This document shows, piece by piece, positions 12,207 through 26,400 of a stretch of DNA of 64,000 bases. Every line of letters starts with the position of its first letter. The first letter of the stretch is position 1. A model generated the notes under the pieces. It saw only the letters and a program-made list of their open reading frames with translations, ran no database searches and was not told the origin of the DNA. The stretch is from Lytechinus pictus (Eukaryota > Echinodermata > Echinoidea > Temnopleuroida > Toxopneustidae): contig NC_087245.1 of NCBI RefSeq assembly GCF_037042905.1, positions 13,162,501 through 13,226,500 on the forward strand, in the 5' to 3' direction. The position numbers were made by a program, and so were the translations under genes.

Positions 12207-14424
12207 GTAAGTTTACATCGTATTCCACTCTTATTTTTTAACTGATATCACAAACTTGAATAGAAATGACTTATAACATTTTTTTCGTGATATTCTGTAT
12301 TTATATACCATCGTAGTTTTGGTATTTAACTGCGACGACATTTAGATCATATACTCATCTAAAATTGACGGAGACCTGCATGTTACCTCTTTAGAGACCT
12401 GGTTTTGTATAAGGTCAAACTAAAATGGACGATTTTTTAAGGTATATTTTGAGGATATAATCATGGGATGTGATAAACATGTCAAAGAATAATGGCAATA
12501 ATAAACGCACTTTCTTTTACCAGAAAATTATAGTTTTATATCGTGTAGATATAATCAGAATTCTTTTTCGCGTTGGCGTTTCCATTCTATTTAGTCCGGT
12601 CTGTTAGCGTCAAAAACACCCTACTTGTGGACACAGTGGACAAAAGCATGATTTTTTCTCCAGACCTTTGTTTATGTATGAGAATTAAAAATGGGGTATG
12701 CTCCAAAAAATCTGGCTGCAGGAACAGTGAAAAAATGGGTGAAAATGTCAGAATTTATGAGTTTAGATTGGTCTGATATATAGACTAGCGCTAGTGCAAA
12801 ACTCAATAGCAGTGCATTATTTTGCATTGGTTTAGTTCTTGAATTCAGACCCTTTTTGAACAGATATTCTGTTTGTCCTCACATCTCAATGCACTAAATA
12901 TCTGAATGCAGATGCTAAACAAGCCGAAGGGTGGCAGTGGAGGGGGTTGAATGTTGGTGTGTATGTACATATTTTGGTCTTGGGGTAAAGATGTGCAAGA
13001 CACATTTTTTGCATGTGTTGCCATGGTAACAGTGTATTATGGCAAAATAAGGTTACAAATCTTGCAGTTAGAACTACTTCCTCTGTTTTCATCCGATTCT
13101 CATGAAATTTGGCACACACATTGGTCTTGAGGTGAAGATGTCTAAGACACATTTTGTGTGTCTTTCGGAAATTTTGTTGCCATGGTAACAACATAACATT
13201 TGGTGAAAATTGGGGAAAAATCTTACAATTCAAACTGCTTCATCAGTTTTAAATCAATTCTCATGAAATTTGGCACACACATTGGTATTAAAGTAAAGAT
13301 GTACAAGGCACTTTTTGTGATTGTTTCAGAAATTGTGTTGCCATGGTAACAACATATTATATGGCAAAATTTAGGTAAAAACCTTGCAATTTGAACTACT
13401 TCATCAGTTTCAAACCAATTTTCATGCATGATATGGCTCACACATTGGCCTTGAGATAAAGATGTGCAGGAACCTTTTTTTTTTCATTTGTCAGAGAGTG
13501 CATTGCCTTGATAACCACATATAGCCAGAAATGCAGGGAAAACTCATCAATTGTGGATCAATCTACTTCTCAGTTTTCAGCCTGTGCTCAGAAAAGTTTA
13601 CACAAATATTCATTTTGGGTAAAGATTCACATTCAGTGTTAAAGGGGAATCCAGCCTTGGTCATAAAATGTTGTGTGGAAAAGGAGAAAAATAAGAATGG
13701 TGAAAGTTTGAAAGCAATCGGACAAGCAAAATAAAGTTATGGCTGCTTTAAAATTAAGATCCCTAAGGCTACTAGTATGTAGATTTCAAATTGATAATGG
13801 GTAAGTAAATTATGACAAGGGGTGAGGCCGCAAGGACAACTTTCCCATTGGCCTTGTACTTTGATTTTTGGTTTTCTCCTAAATTTCATTGGGGCCGTAA
13901 TATAAACCTGATAGTATAATGCTTTATGTCCTCATGGAAGAAAGATACAATTTAAAGTAAAACTTTTGAAAAAGACATTTTAGTCAATTAATTATTTCTG
14001 TACATGGAAGAGTGGTCCTTCCCTTACATCATTATGACATCACATGTGCGGCCAATTTGAAGTCTTCATGGGTATATAGTGATTACCAATGTTTACAACT
14101 CTTATATATTCACAACTTTCTTATGGTTTGTCCGATATTGTTCAAACTTTGACCTGTCTGATTTTTTCTTTTCCTCATAAAAACAAGTGTTTATTTGGTT
14201 TGGATTCCCCTTTAACATCATAAAATAGCGCAGGGTATTCATGGTATTAATCACCTTCAATAACATTTATAGGTTCTTTTTTTTTGGGGGGGGGGGGCGG
14301 AGGAGGTCCTTAAAAACTGAGCACCCCTTCCATTTTTTTTTTTTGGGGGGGGGGCCTTTAGAAAATTGCCACATAAAGAATAAAAGGAAATAATTACAAC
14401 TAGGAACTGACCCCCCCCCCCCCC

Positions 14425-14466
<42 letters not shown>

Positions 14467-17400
14467 AAGAAAAATCCTTAACACTTCAGCGTATTAATTT
14501 AAAGCCTAAAACATTCTGGTTTGATAAAAGATCATTTCCGGTGCCCAATTAATCAACGTTTTATTTATCTCCTTCTACTCAGTCTTTGTTCATTTCAGTG
14601 TTTACTCTGACTTTCTTACATCACTTTTTGCACTTTAGAGCTTTACCATACCTTCTTGTTTTGTTTCCTCCCCCCCCCCTCTTTTTCTCCCTCTCTAAGT
14701 ACATTTTTTTTTTCTATTTTAATTCATTATTATCTAGCAACAATTATTCAATTTTGAATGCTTACACCTACACTGAAATATAATACCATGACATTTATTC
14801 TTTTCTTCATAATCTTCTAAACTCTATTTTGGCTACACTCTGTCCTAAATTAGCTATATTTAATGTCTAGTTTAAAGAATTGAAGAAATGGCTGTCATGA
14901 TATTATATTTCGGTAAAGGTGCATCAAATTCATAGTTGCAGCATTCAGAATGGAATAACTGTTGCTTGAAAAAATGGATTTAGTTGTTTTCCGAAAATCC
15001 TCTGTGAAAATTTTAGTTATATCACTGAGTTTTCCCATTCCTGCAGTTACCACCATCTGAAAGGGATATGACTAGAATATATGTAGAGAAATAAAAGTCA
15101 TCATTTGCTCAATGAACAGTGAATACGTTCGTCCTTACTCCAATGGAAAATTATTTGCATTTTTTGTGACAGTCAGATCTTGCATCCAACAATTTTGCTA
15201 CTGAAACATAATATTCATTTTTTGACAATTATACTGAAAAAATTAAATGAAATAAAATTGAAGGCAAAAAATTATTGTGCACATATGCATATTTTTGATA
15301 TGGTATGCTATTGAGTCATGGATTTGCAAGTGAATTTCTAAAACAAGTGCAGAGATTTTTGTATATATATATATATTTCTATAATTAGTTGCATGATTAA
15401 AGGTTCACTTTATAATATGTCAGAAAAAATATACTTGGAGAGAAGAGAGGGTAAAAAAAGGAGAGAGGAAACATAAGATGGTATGGTGAAGCTCAAAATC
15501 AAGAGTGATGTGATATAGTTAAAAAGAAAGAGTAGGAATGGAATATGAATAAAAGACTGAATATGAGAATATAAATAAACAATGATTAATTTGCTACTGT
15601 AAATTTTTTTTTACCAAAGCAGAATGCATTAAACATCAAATGAATGGTCTGAACTCTGAAGTGCAAATGAATCTTCTTACCTTTTAATGGGGGGGGGGGG
15701 GCATTTTTCTGCTAAAAAAATATATCAGCCCCATTTGTTTGCGGGGGGGGGGTTAAGTTCTTAGTCATAATCCTTTAACTTTTACTTTTATGAGGTCATT
15801 TTCTAAAGACCCCCCCCCCCCAAAAAAAAAGGGAGTAATGTCTCGCTTTAAAATACAAAGACCCATGAGGGGCAAAGGCGTAGACTGGTTGAGCATAGGG
15901 AGATAGAAGTGGTATGGGGAGGGGTGCACATCTTGGGAAGGTGGAACTAAGGTTTGGAAAATCAGCCGTTGAAAGTAGAAGGGGTACACATTTTGTTTTG
16001 CTTGCCAGTGTTGGAACTCCTTTGCCAGAGCGGAAGGTTTCACATTCACCCAGTGTACCCCCAGCCTATGCCCTTGAGGGGATGCTTATTTCAAGAGTGT
16101 TAATAGACACCGCCTTTAACCTTTATTTTGAGGTCAGATTTTAAGGACCAATCCCGCTCCTCCCCCAAAACCTAGAAATATTACTGAAGGTGATTAATAC
16201 CCCCACACTCATATATTTTAATGCAGTTTAGAATTTAATATGAATCTTTACCCAAAGATGAATATTTCTTCCAACTTTTATGAGCACTGACTAAAAAAAG
16301 GGGAAGTTGTTTGATCCACAATGAGTTTTCCTGCATTTCTGGCTATCATATGTGGTTACCATGGCAATATACTCTGACAAATGCACACATAAAATGGTTC
16401 TTGCACATCTTTACCTCAAAGCAAATGTATGAGCCAAATTTCATGAGAAATGGTTCAAAACTGATGAAGTTGTTCAAATTGCAAGGTTTTTACCTAAATT
16501 TTGCCATATAATATGTTGTTACCATGGCAACACAATTTATGAAACACATACAAAAAGTGCCTTGTACATCTTTACTCTAATACCAATGTGTGTGTCAAAT
16601 TTCATGAGAATTGATTTAAAACTGATGAAGCAGTTTGAATTGTAATTTTTTCCCCAATTTTCACCAAATAATATGTTGTTACCATGGTAACAAGATTTTT
16701 GAAAGACACACAAAATGTGTCTTAGACATCTTCACCTCAAGACCAATGTGTGTGCCAAATTTCATGAGAATCGGGTGACAACAGAGGAAGTAGTTCTAAC
16801 TGCAAGATTTGTACCTTATTTTTGCCATAATACACTGTTACCATGGCAACACAATTTCCAACACATGCAAAAATTTGTCTTGCACATCTTTACCCCAAGA
16901 CCAAAATATGTACATACACACCAACATTCAACCCCCTCCATCACCACCCTTCGGCTTGTTTAGCATCTGCATTCAGATATTTAGTGCATTGAGATGTGAG
17001 GACAAACAGAATATCTGTTCAAAAAGGGTCTGAATTCAAGAACTAAACCAATGCAAAATAATGCACTGCTATTGAGTTTTGCACTAGCGCTAGTCTATAT
17101 ATCAGACCAATCTAAACTCATAAATTCTGACATTTTCACCCATTTTTTCACTGTTCCTGCAGCCAGATTTTTTGGAGCATACCCCATTTTTAATTCTCAT
17201 ACATAAACAAAGGTCTGGAGAAAAAATCATGCTTTTGTCCACCGTGTCCACATAATTCCGCTAACAGACCAGACTAATTTAAGTTATGCAAAGTTAATGC
17301 ATGGATTACTTCAGAAAATCGAAGCGATTGCGTCAAGTTTTGGTTCACAGACTGTGGATAGTTTATAGTAAATTTATGTTATTCAATATCAATTGTAGAG

Positions 17401-20400
17401 CATATAGGTATTTTTATTGGCCTCTCTATACATAATTTTTTTTTTCGAAGATAATACCTGTTATGCTAAGGATGAAAATCCCTACGACAACCAATTAGAT
17501 ATCACGTTATGCAAAAGTTGATCACTTACTTCCCTATCATGTCTCCTATGAAATAGACCCTTCGTCATGTTCGTCCTCCATCATTATTTCTTACTCGTTC
17601 GCTTTCCTTTCGCTATCTATTTCCTCTGGAATATATATTCTGTTACCATGGTTACATTCTGGTAATGAACATTTTATTTTAGGTCTGGAACCAAGTGTAT
17701 CCGTTGAAAATGTAAACTTTTTAAAAAAGCTTTTTCTTGTGGGGTCCCACAAGGATCCCATTATTTGGCCTCATTTGGGTTTATTTGTATCCCGGATATG
17801 TGTTTGAGTCCCTAAAGTTGTGTTTCATTCACGAGATGATTCCTATAGATTCTTATTGATTTGTTTCTAAAAAATGAGAAAGTTTTGTGTATATAATCTT
17901 CAGCTGATTACTAGTTAATGTAGATTTGTGCGAACAGGATTAATAAACAATGTAATGATATTTCTATAATTATATACAGTGTTTGAATCAATAACACAAA
18001 TTATTAATTGTTATCAGATTTGTGTAATTCTCTTCATCGATTAAAGTTCCTGCAAGAAAAGCCAACACGTTGTAAATGCTACAGCAAATGAATGATTAGG
18101 AATGATTAACCCTTTCTGTTCAGTAATCGATATGTTTATACCATTTCTTTGATGGTGGGTGAAACCCAATGAGAAATCGATTCATTTTCAAGTTTGACAA
18201 ATTCAATTTAAACCCGCAGAGAGCATTTCATAAAGAGTCTTGTCAGTTTGCAGTAGCTCATGATATCTGTTGATGCAAATCGTCGACGAAACCCTTCGTG
18301 AAACATCTTCTGTATAAAAACTCTTTTTTTTCTAAAAGGATGTTTTTATGATAAGATAAACCAATAATTGAGGGGTTGTGGCGCATTTATGAGCGGCCGG
18401 TAAGATCATATTGAATTTGATATGTTCTGTATAATGCCATTCTAAAATACAAACACCAGTTAATATACGGTTATCCAATGGTTTTCAAAAGCAACCTGTT
18501 GATACCATTCCTAAACTCTTTATGACTGAATCATAATAGGACAGACACGGGTAACTACTATTTTACACTTTTACACTCGCGATGACAGAATGTCATTGTA
18601 TACGTTTGTCACTCAGATATCAGGAAACGAAAATGTCCAAATCGAATTTGCATGAGTAAGAATATGTGATGTTGGAATCATTAACGCTGAGTAATAGTAG
18701 TGAGATGTAGGTCAACGCGATTGTGATGACAAGCTAATATGCCCTATATTGACGCCATTGAGTGACCCAGTGAACACAGTTTCTTTGGACAGCCATGGAA
18801 AAAGGGCTCTTTTGTGAAGTAAGGGAATAATTTGGGAAATATTGTTTGGCAGGTTTTTACTTTTCGTGCTCTACACCGAAGCAAAGGAGTGCTCATGCAT
18901 TATAAACTTTGACAATTATCATAATCGGCCTTGAAGAGAAATCACTGCCGTATGCTGATAGCCTATTAACGTCAATTTATTCATTTTTTTTTTAAGGGAT
19001 GGCCCAGGCTGAAATTATTCATATCTCAATAAATAGAGTAAAATTTACAAAGCAAAATTCTGAAAATTTGATCAAAATCGGATAACAAATAACAAAGTTA
19101 TGGAATTTTAAAGATTTGCATTATTCCCGTGAAACAGTTCTAGGCATGCATGTCTTTATGAATATTCATTAGGTGGGCTGATGATGTCATATCCCCATTT
19201 GTTCTTTTGTATTTTATGTATTAAATTAGGTTTATTCAAAATATTTCTACCAAGAGCTAAAACAACTGGATTGACAACTGATTAAGTGCATTGGTTATTT
19301 ATTGCCGCAACTTATTTCATCATAATGGAGACACATCATTTACACAGTTATGTATGAAAAATGAAACATTTATGATTTCATGTAATAACACAATAAAAAG
19401 GAAAGTTGAGATGTGACATCATCAGCCTACCTAATCAATATTCATGACGATGTGCATATAACTGTTTTCACAAAATATTGATAAAATTTAAAATTCAATA
19501 ACTTTGTTATTTGTTATCCGATTTTGATGAAATTTTCAGCATTTTGCTTTGTGAATTTTACTCTATTTATTTAGGTATAAATATTTTCAGTCCGGACCAT
19601 CCCTTTAAGGTTGTACTTTCAATTTTAATTTTTCAAACAAGACATATAAAAAGAAAAATGAAACAAACAGACAATCAAGTAAACAAATAAAGGAAAATTT
19701 GTTGAAGACCCTTTCCGATTGCTGAAGGTCATTATGAATTCGACATGTATTCGTTTTGGTATACAATTCATATTTTCCCGTCTAATTTAAGCCTTCTCCT
19801 TAAAATAAACTTGGTTGATGAACATGCTATTTTTTATATCAATAGGCCTATGGAAGTCCTCCACGGTAGGCATATATCTCTAGCAGCCAAATCACATTCA
19901 ACACCTCCCGCACAGTCATTTACCATTTCACATGCATGCAAATTGTAACTCATTACTCAACATGCTAAAATGGTAATGTTCTGTATGTGTGAGTGGGTGA
20001 GGGTGTGTGGGGAGGGTCCCGAAATATAGAAAATTGTAAAGCACTTTCAGGTATATCTTTATTATGGGCAACAGTATGCTAACATTCGGATCAACACAAT
20101 CAAAGGTAAGATAAACCTCGCATTCCTACCCGTCTCTTTACCAAACGTTGATGATTTTCAAAGCTAATCGTCACCCGTGGGCATTTATTTTCCATTATAA
20201 TATGATCCAACCAAGAGCCTCCGCACAAAGAAGAAGCAATGCTGTAATACCACCTTTAAAACCACCCATACGCACGCGGGAAGTTCAAGTTCAAAAACTT
20301 CGGCGATCGTCTGTGTGCGATAGAGTCCTCGCTCCCGCCTAAATGTAAAAACTTCAGATAAACCCCTCAAACAGGTTAACCTTACACGGTGGACGGCTCG

Positions 20401-23400
20401 CCGCGAGTCGTTTGTCACTTTTTACCGATCGGGGGAGTGATTTTTGAGGAGCGAGAGGTGACATTTGCTAATATTTTCAAAAAGGTATCGTTTTCATTGT
20501 GCCCCGATCCTTTCTTGCCAATCTCTCGTTCCGAATTTTCTTTTGTTAGGATCGGTCTCTTTATTAGGTACTTTCGGATAATTGAGAAAAAATTATGGCT
20601 CTCCATTTTTGAGAAGTCGTTTTACATTGAGGGAGGTGTGAGGACCCCCGAGTGATAATCAAAAATGAACCACCATGTCTTTATGATAGGGGTCAAAGAT
20701 CCCCAAGAATGCATTGGTTCAATTTCGTCACAAATCCGCAACTGATATTTTTCGAATGAATTCACATCCACTTTCCCTTTTTAAATGAAATCACATAAAT
20801 TTTCCCATTCCTATTTTGCATTGGTATAGCTCTTGATACGACGATCTTGAAATTTATGGGAAATATTGTAATTGAAATGTCTTTCATTATGCATTTCAAA
20901 TAATTCTGCGATACTTGAGTTGATGAAATCACTCATATTACTCAATATGAAAATCATAATGTAAATCCAATGAAGTCTTCATCTACATACACCCCCAAAT
21001 AAAATGGTTGATCGTTAATTTAAGCAATATTGACGTATACCCATTTGTTTTATGGTATACGAGAAACAATTTAGTTTGCCCGATGAAAATAATATTGTAG
21101 AATATTGCTTTGAATGAATTACTTTTAAACTAATTCACACTTAGTTTTTATGAAAATAATTATGGTGTTAAATTACGAAACCCTTCTATTCCTTGATTCT
21201 TGAAACTTTTCAATTCGCTTTTAAAAGTGGAAGTATTACCACACTCAAAATAATGTTTAAACCTGTTTAGATGGCTTATTCTATAAAAAAAAAGCAATAA
21301 AAAATAGCTCTCGGTTAAAATATGGTTCGTTTTATTGCAATTTTTTTAATCAAAAGTTGGTAAGTTTACATGTTAATAAGCCAGAACGCGATTAGAGTGT
21401 ACTGATCTTACCAATATAAGGCCAAATAAGGTTTGACAAAATATATTCATTTAGCTTCAGTTTACAGGTTATTCTTCTATTTTTAGATTTTTTTTCAATA
21501 GTATTTTTTTTGGAAGGTGCCCATTTTATAATTAGGTCTGTATTTTATCTGACACTCGTTTCCGATACTCTGTTCCACGTATTCTTGCTCGAAGAATGAC
21601 TTTTATGAAGAGAGGTAATATGGAGGGTATAAATTACGTAATCTTCAAAAATTGTGATTGCTTTTTTCAAGTGACTCATGAGTTTCGAAATGCTTGTGAA
21701 TGTGTCATTAAATAGATAATTCGACAGTTAGTAATTAACAGTACATCGACGATGGGACAAGCGGCTCGTTTATGGTCCCGTTTTACGACCGTTCCTCTTC
21801 ATTGTTTCCGTGCACTCAGAAGCCAGTTGTGGTCAATAAAATGTCGTGAAAAAAATAGTAAGGATTGGATAGGGTGGGATGGGAGGAGTACTGATAGCCA
21901 TGCTCTGTGACTCGTGCATATGTTATGACACATAGTCACAGCGAAGCAATATGATCTCACAAATTGAATTAGTGATCAATCATAATTCACGGCATTATTT
22001 TCGAGCAACAATTTCAATAATTGTAATTTGATATAATACAAACTGCAAAATAAGATAGGGTGACATTGCAAGCTAGCGTTAAGAGCAGATAATGTATTTA
22101 GCCGATGGTGGGCAGGGTGATCATTTTATTCTTTGCATGATTATTATTTCAAAAATAACTTATCATGAACTACAAAAATGCGTTTAATTCTACTGGCATC
22201 TTTATGAATTGCTCCATTATGAATCCATTAGTGATATAGTTCAATTGGCTTTGCTTGCCATCGGAAATGTGTGCTTTGACGAAGAATTCCCAATTTATCA
22301 TTGATAATGAATAGATTCAGATAAGGAGAATGGGTTTGAGATTATATAACTTCCTTTGCCTTAAGCACGTCACATTTATGGTTTGTCAGTCTTGGTTTAA
22401 TGGTGGTCATTTGGGAAGACCTTTAGCATTTTATCGTTGAATGTCAAACATTGATTGTCAATGTCATCGAGTTTGGACAATTCAACAAAAAATACACGTG
22501 GAAATTGCATTTGCTGTTAAATGATCCTTTGCAAAGATGTGTTCGAATCGGTTCAGTTCTTGCTTTAAAAAAGATGAGATCATATAGATAATGATCTGAA
22601 CTATGATATTAGATTAAAAATGAGATGCATTCGAATCGATCGCGAATCTTTATAAGATATGGAACGAGCTGATTACACACTGTGTTTGATTACTGCTATT
22701 TGGCAAGACATTGATCTACGTTGTCAGTCACTCTTGATCCAGTGAGGCAAATAGGCATCGGACCGATATGAATGTATTAATTGAAATACTTGAGCAACTC
22801 ATTGGTAGCTACCGTATCTTTGTACCGTTATATTATGCTTTATAACAAGCTTTATGAAACGGAATCCATTTGTTCTTTCGTTTTCATAAATGTTATGTCA
22901 CCGAGAAATGGGAAACGATTACAGGCCTTTATGGGAATTTAAAAAACTTATAATGAGCTTTAAATGGATGAATAAAATGGGTTTATTTCCAATTCGTCTA
23001 ATGACAATTTCTCTAATTGCCAACTCGTCTACTACCATTTGGTCCATCATCAGTTCGTCTACTCACCACATGGTCTACTTTCATTCAGTCCAATTCCATT
23101 CCGTCTAATAACCAGTTGGTTCAACAGCCATTTAGTCCATATACCATTTTGTCCAATTAAACGAAATGAATGAAAAGAAAATGGGCATTAGACCAACTGG
23201 TTATTAGACGAAATGGTAATAGACGAAATAGTGATTACACGAAGTGATGATTGGACCTAATGGTTGTTAGACGAAATGTAGACGGACGGAATGGCATTAG
23301 ACTAAATGAAGGTAGACCATGTGGTGAGTAGACGAGTTGGCAGTGGACGAATTGGCAATTTACCATAAAATGTACGTGTATACCGCATTTCTCTGTAGTG

Positions 23401-26400
23401 TACTTAACCATGTTAAGGCCCGGTCCCACTGCACTTACGGATGCAAAGAGGATGTAAAACGGAAAAAATCGTAACATCCGTTGGAAAACGCTATGCATCC
23501 GTTGTGTACTCATTGCAAACGTGTCCCATAGGCCTATGCTCTATCCATCGAGCATCCGTCCACTGGGATTTCATCCGCGCAAAAAAAGTTTTGAGCTGCA
23601 CAAAACTTATAGAACGGATGAACTTTCCGCCAGGTACGATGTAAATCCACAACATACATGACCTATACGACCAACAAAGTTCCATGTCCGTATCCGTCAA
23701 CCGTCCGCTATATCCTCTCCGCGTCCTCTGGGCATCCTCGCAACTCAGATCCACTGAGGCTGAACAACGAAAAGAGGGAGGAAAGATAAGGTACATGGAA
23801 CGTCTCGTCTATTCGTCGTTAGAAGCACGGAAATAGAAAGGATGTATGCGTATGCATCTCGTAAATAAAGTATTCAAAACCTCCAGTAACCACTTCGGAG
23901 CTGTCTGGATCTCGAGCGTATAAAACACATATATAAAGAGTACAAAACGGATACATAAAGTTTTCCTACGGATGGCAAGATTCTTTTCCGTTTTATATCC
24001 TCTCTGCATCCGTAAGTGCAGTGTGACCAAGCCTTAAATAGTCGTGGTTCGTCATACATTAATTTCTGTGATCCTTGGCTTGTCTAACCTTAATGGTTTT
24101 GATTATTATTGTATTAGAATAAGTAATTTAGATTTTAATCCTGGACAAAGTTACGGCAAAGTTACGAACTGCCTTAAATCGAATGTACTTTTTTATATCT
24201 CATCGTATTTCAGTGGTTGTATAATCTCTCTACTCTTTGTTATAGACCCAGCTTTACAGTAGTTCTATTGGTCCATTAATCTAAAGTATGGAAGGCCAGT
24301 TACACCAACATTTTAGTGTCTGAGGTTGCTTTGACCATTGACGCGCACTCTTGCTGGTTTACAAGGTAGTTGGGGGAAAGTTCATATTTTCTTTTTAGAT
24401 GAAGGATGATGACGTCGATGGCTTTCCATAATTTAAATTGAAGTAATCGTGATTCCTTTTAACATGAAACTCTGTTATCTCTTTCACGCAGGGCTGTAGG
24501 AAGTCCACTGAACTTCGACCCTAATCGAATCTGTAGACGATCACGGAAGCTCCGTGGTAGCAGCAAGCAGAGAGACATCTGTCTTCGTGAACCCGAGATC
24601 GTCCAGGAGGTCGTACGGGGAACGAAACTCGGGATGATGGAATGTCAATTTCAGCTCAGGCACGATCGATGGAACTGTACCACCATGCACAATTCTTTTA
24701 TTAAAGTTATCAGACATGGTGAGTGAAGATCATTTTGCTTTTATTTATTTATTTATTTATTCATTTATTTATCCATTTCTCACAAAGAAGATTGCAAAAT
24801 AATGCTTTCCAGAAATAAGCACATGGTAAACTATTCTGATATCTCTGTCCCATTTCGTCTTAGACTAGTTTGTTTCAGTTTGGGTCTAAAAATTACCACA
24901 CCTAGGTTTCTATTTCGCCCGAATTCGGGGTAGATCATTCCATTTTGTCATAAAACATTGGTGTTTAACGTCACTTATAATTATAACAACTGAGTCATAC
25001 CAAAGATTTTAAAAAATTGGACATTTTGCTTTCTTGTCACGTGTTCGACGTATTAGAATGGAAAAAGGTAATAATAACATATGCAGGGTACACTGGAATA
25101 ACAGCTTTATGCATCTAAAGTTGGTGCCCTGGATAAATTTATCATATTATTATCATACCATTTGTATAAATTGTAATTCGGGTTGACCAAAATAATCGAC
25201 CAAAATGATTGAGCCAAAACTGTTTTAAAGGGTTTTGACTAGAGTATGACGAATCCCTGACGACAGAATACGCCCTACGCCAATAATAATTATCTATCAC
25301 ATCTATTTGTTTCAGTCTCTTTCTAGCTTTATCTTATTATAGGCCTATACAGTATAAGATATAATTCTTTGGACAGGCATTCACTTGAAAAGTTCAATGT
25401 GAACTCATCATCACACATTTGTTTAAACTAAGAGCATGGAGCTACTAGTAGCTCCATGCCAAGAGTGAGGAAAATTTTAGAACACAATAGTAGATCAATT
25501 CTGTGCTTCGAAATGTGGAAAGTATCATTCATCACGTTGCCATGACTACCATAATTACTTCGTCATCATATTTGGGTGAAAACTAGCCCGTGGCACCAGC
25601 ACTTGCCAGCTAGCGGAGGTTGGTGCCGAAAAGTTTTCAAGAGAAATACCACACCCCATGAACAAAGCATTGGTAGATTTATTGTTCTGCTCTCCAAGTC
25701 CAACGCTTGTAAAATGGCAATGATTTAATAATTCGAACAACCTTATTTCCCTTTCTTGGCTTGGTCGGTCATGGAATATATGGGTCACTGACATCGCAAA
25801 ATCTTAGACCTCATACGTGTGTCGACTGACCCACAATTTTTTTTTTCGTTAGGATTAACTTTCAAAGGCATTAAACGGAAAGAATTCCCGAGCCCGAATC
25901 TTTTTGAAAGGTTTCGACACAATCATGTTTTCATAGCTCTTTTGATCGGGTAGCTATCTCGTTTACCCTTCTTTCTATTCATCTCTCCTCCTGTAATTCA
26001 CCAAGATGATACGGCATTCCTGAACTATACTTTATTAAGCTCTACAAATATACATACAGTCTCCTTTTCTCACCAGAATTTGCCTTTCATATCCCAGTGT
26101 TGTGGAATTTAATAAAGAAAGGGACAGATGACTTTCCAAAAATGACTGTCTTGTTTTGTATCCTTTGTAGTTATCGGTTTAAGATCCAGACACGCTACCC
26201 TTAAGTCCGCAATGGTGTTTAATGATCGCAACATGCTTACATCACCCACCCATGCAGACATTCATTGGGTTCACATTAATGGACAGTATGTAAAACATTT
26301 TATCCGGGGAATCTCTGATATTATTCCTGCCAATCGCATGCAGAAAAGACAAAGAAAATAATTACAAGAAACTTTATTGTGATAAATCATGTCTCCACGT

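Larger units (their letters stand above)
12589..17279. mobile_element. 4.7-kb foldback element with 1.15-kb arms
   Basis: The left arm (12589 to about 14320) and the right arm (about 16120-17279) are reverse complements: TTAGTC.GGTCTGTTAGCG opens the left arm and its complement closes the right. The match continues through the ACTAGCGCTAGT palindrome, the tandem 160-bp units and the GGTATTAATCACCTTC segment. A separate MITE interrupts only the left arm. The roughly 1.8-kb core is low-complexity and has no transposase. The structure fits a Foldback-type, non-autonomous DNA transposon. No clear target-site duplication was found. Confidence 0.8.
12207..24491 (+). other. wnt6: wnt6 intron 1
   Basis: A 12.3-kb intron, phase 2, with donor GTAAGT and acceptor CACGCAG. 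It holds the 4.7-kb foldback element, a decayed reverse-transcriptase fragment, two large MITEs and a GTCTAAT-type hairpin, listed separately. The remaining 17280-17734, 17891-18991 and 19608-22987 are AT-rich with no gene seen. A 20.1-20.65 kb patch is slightly richer in G+C and has open frames on both strands that I could not relate to any family. Confidence 0.85.

Noticed and set aside
20148-20655. Possible extra exon(s) in a slightly G+C-richer patch
   Set aside because: Frames are open on both strands but lack recognisable motifs, and no matching splice sites link them to wnt6, whose exon 1 to exon 2 join is complete.
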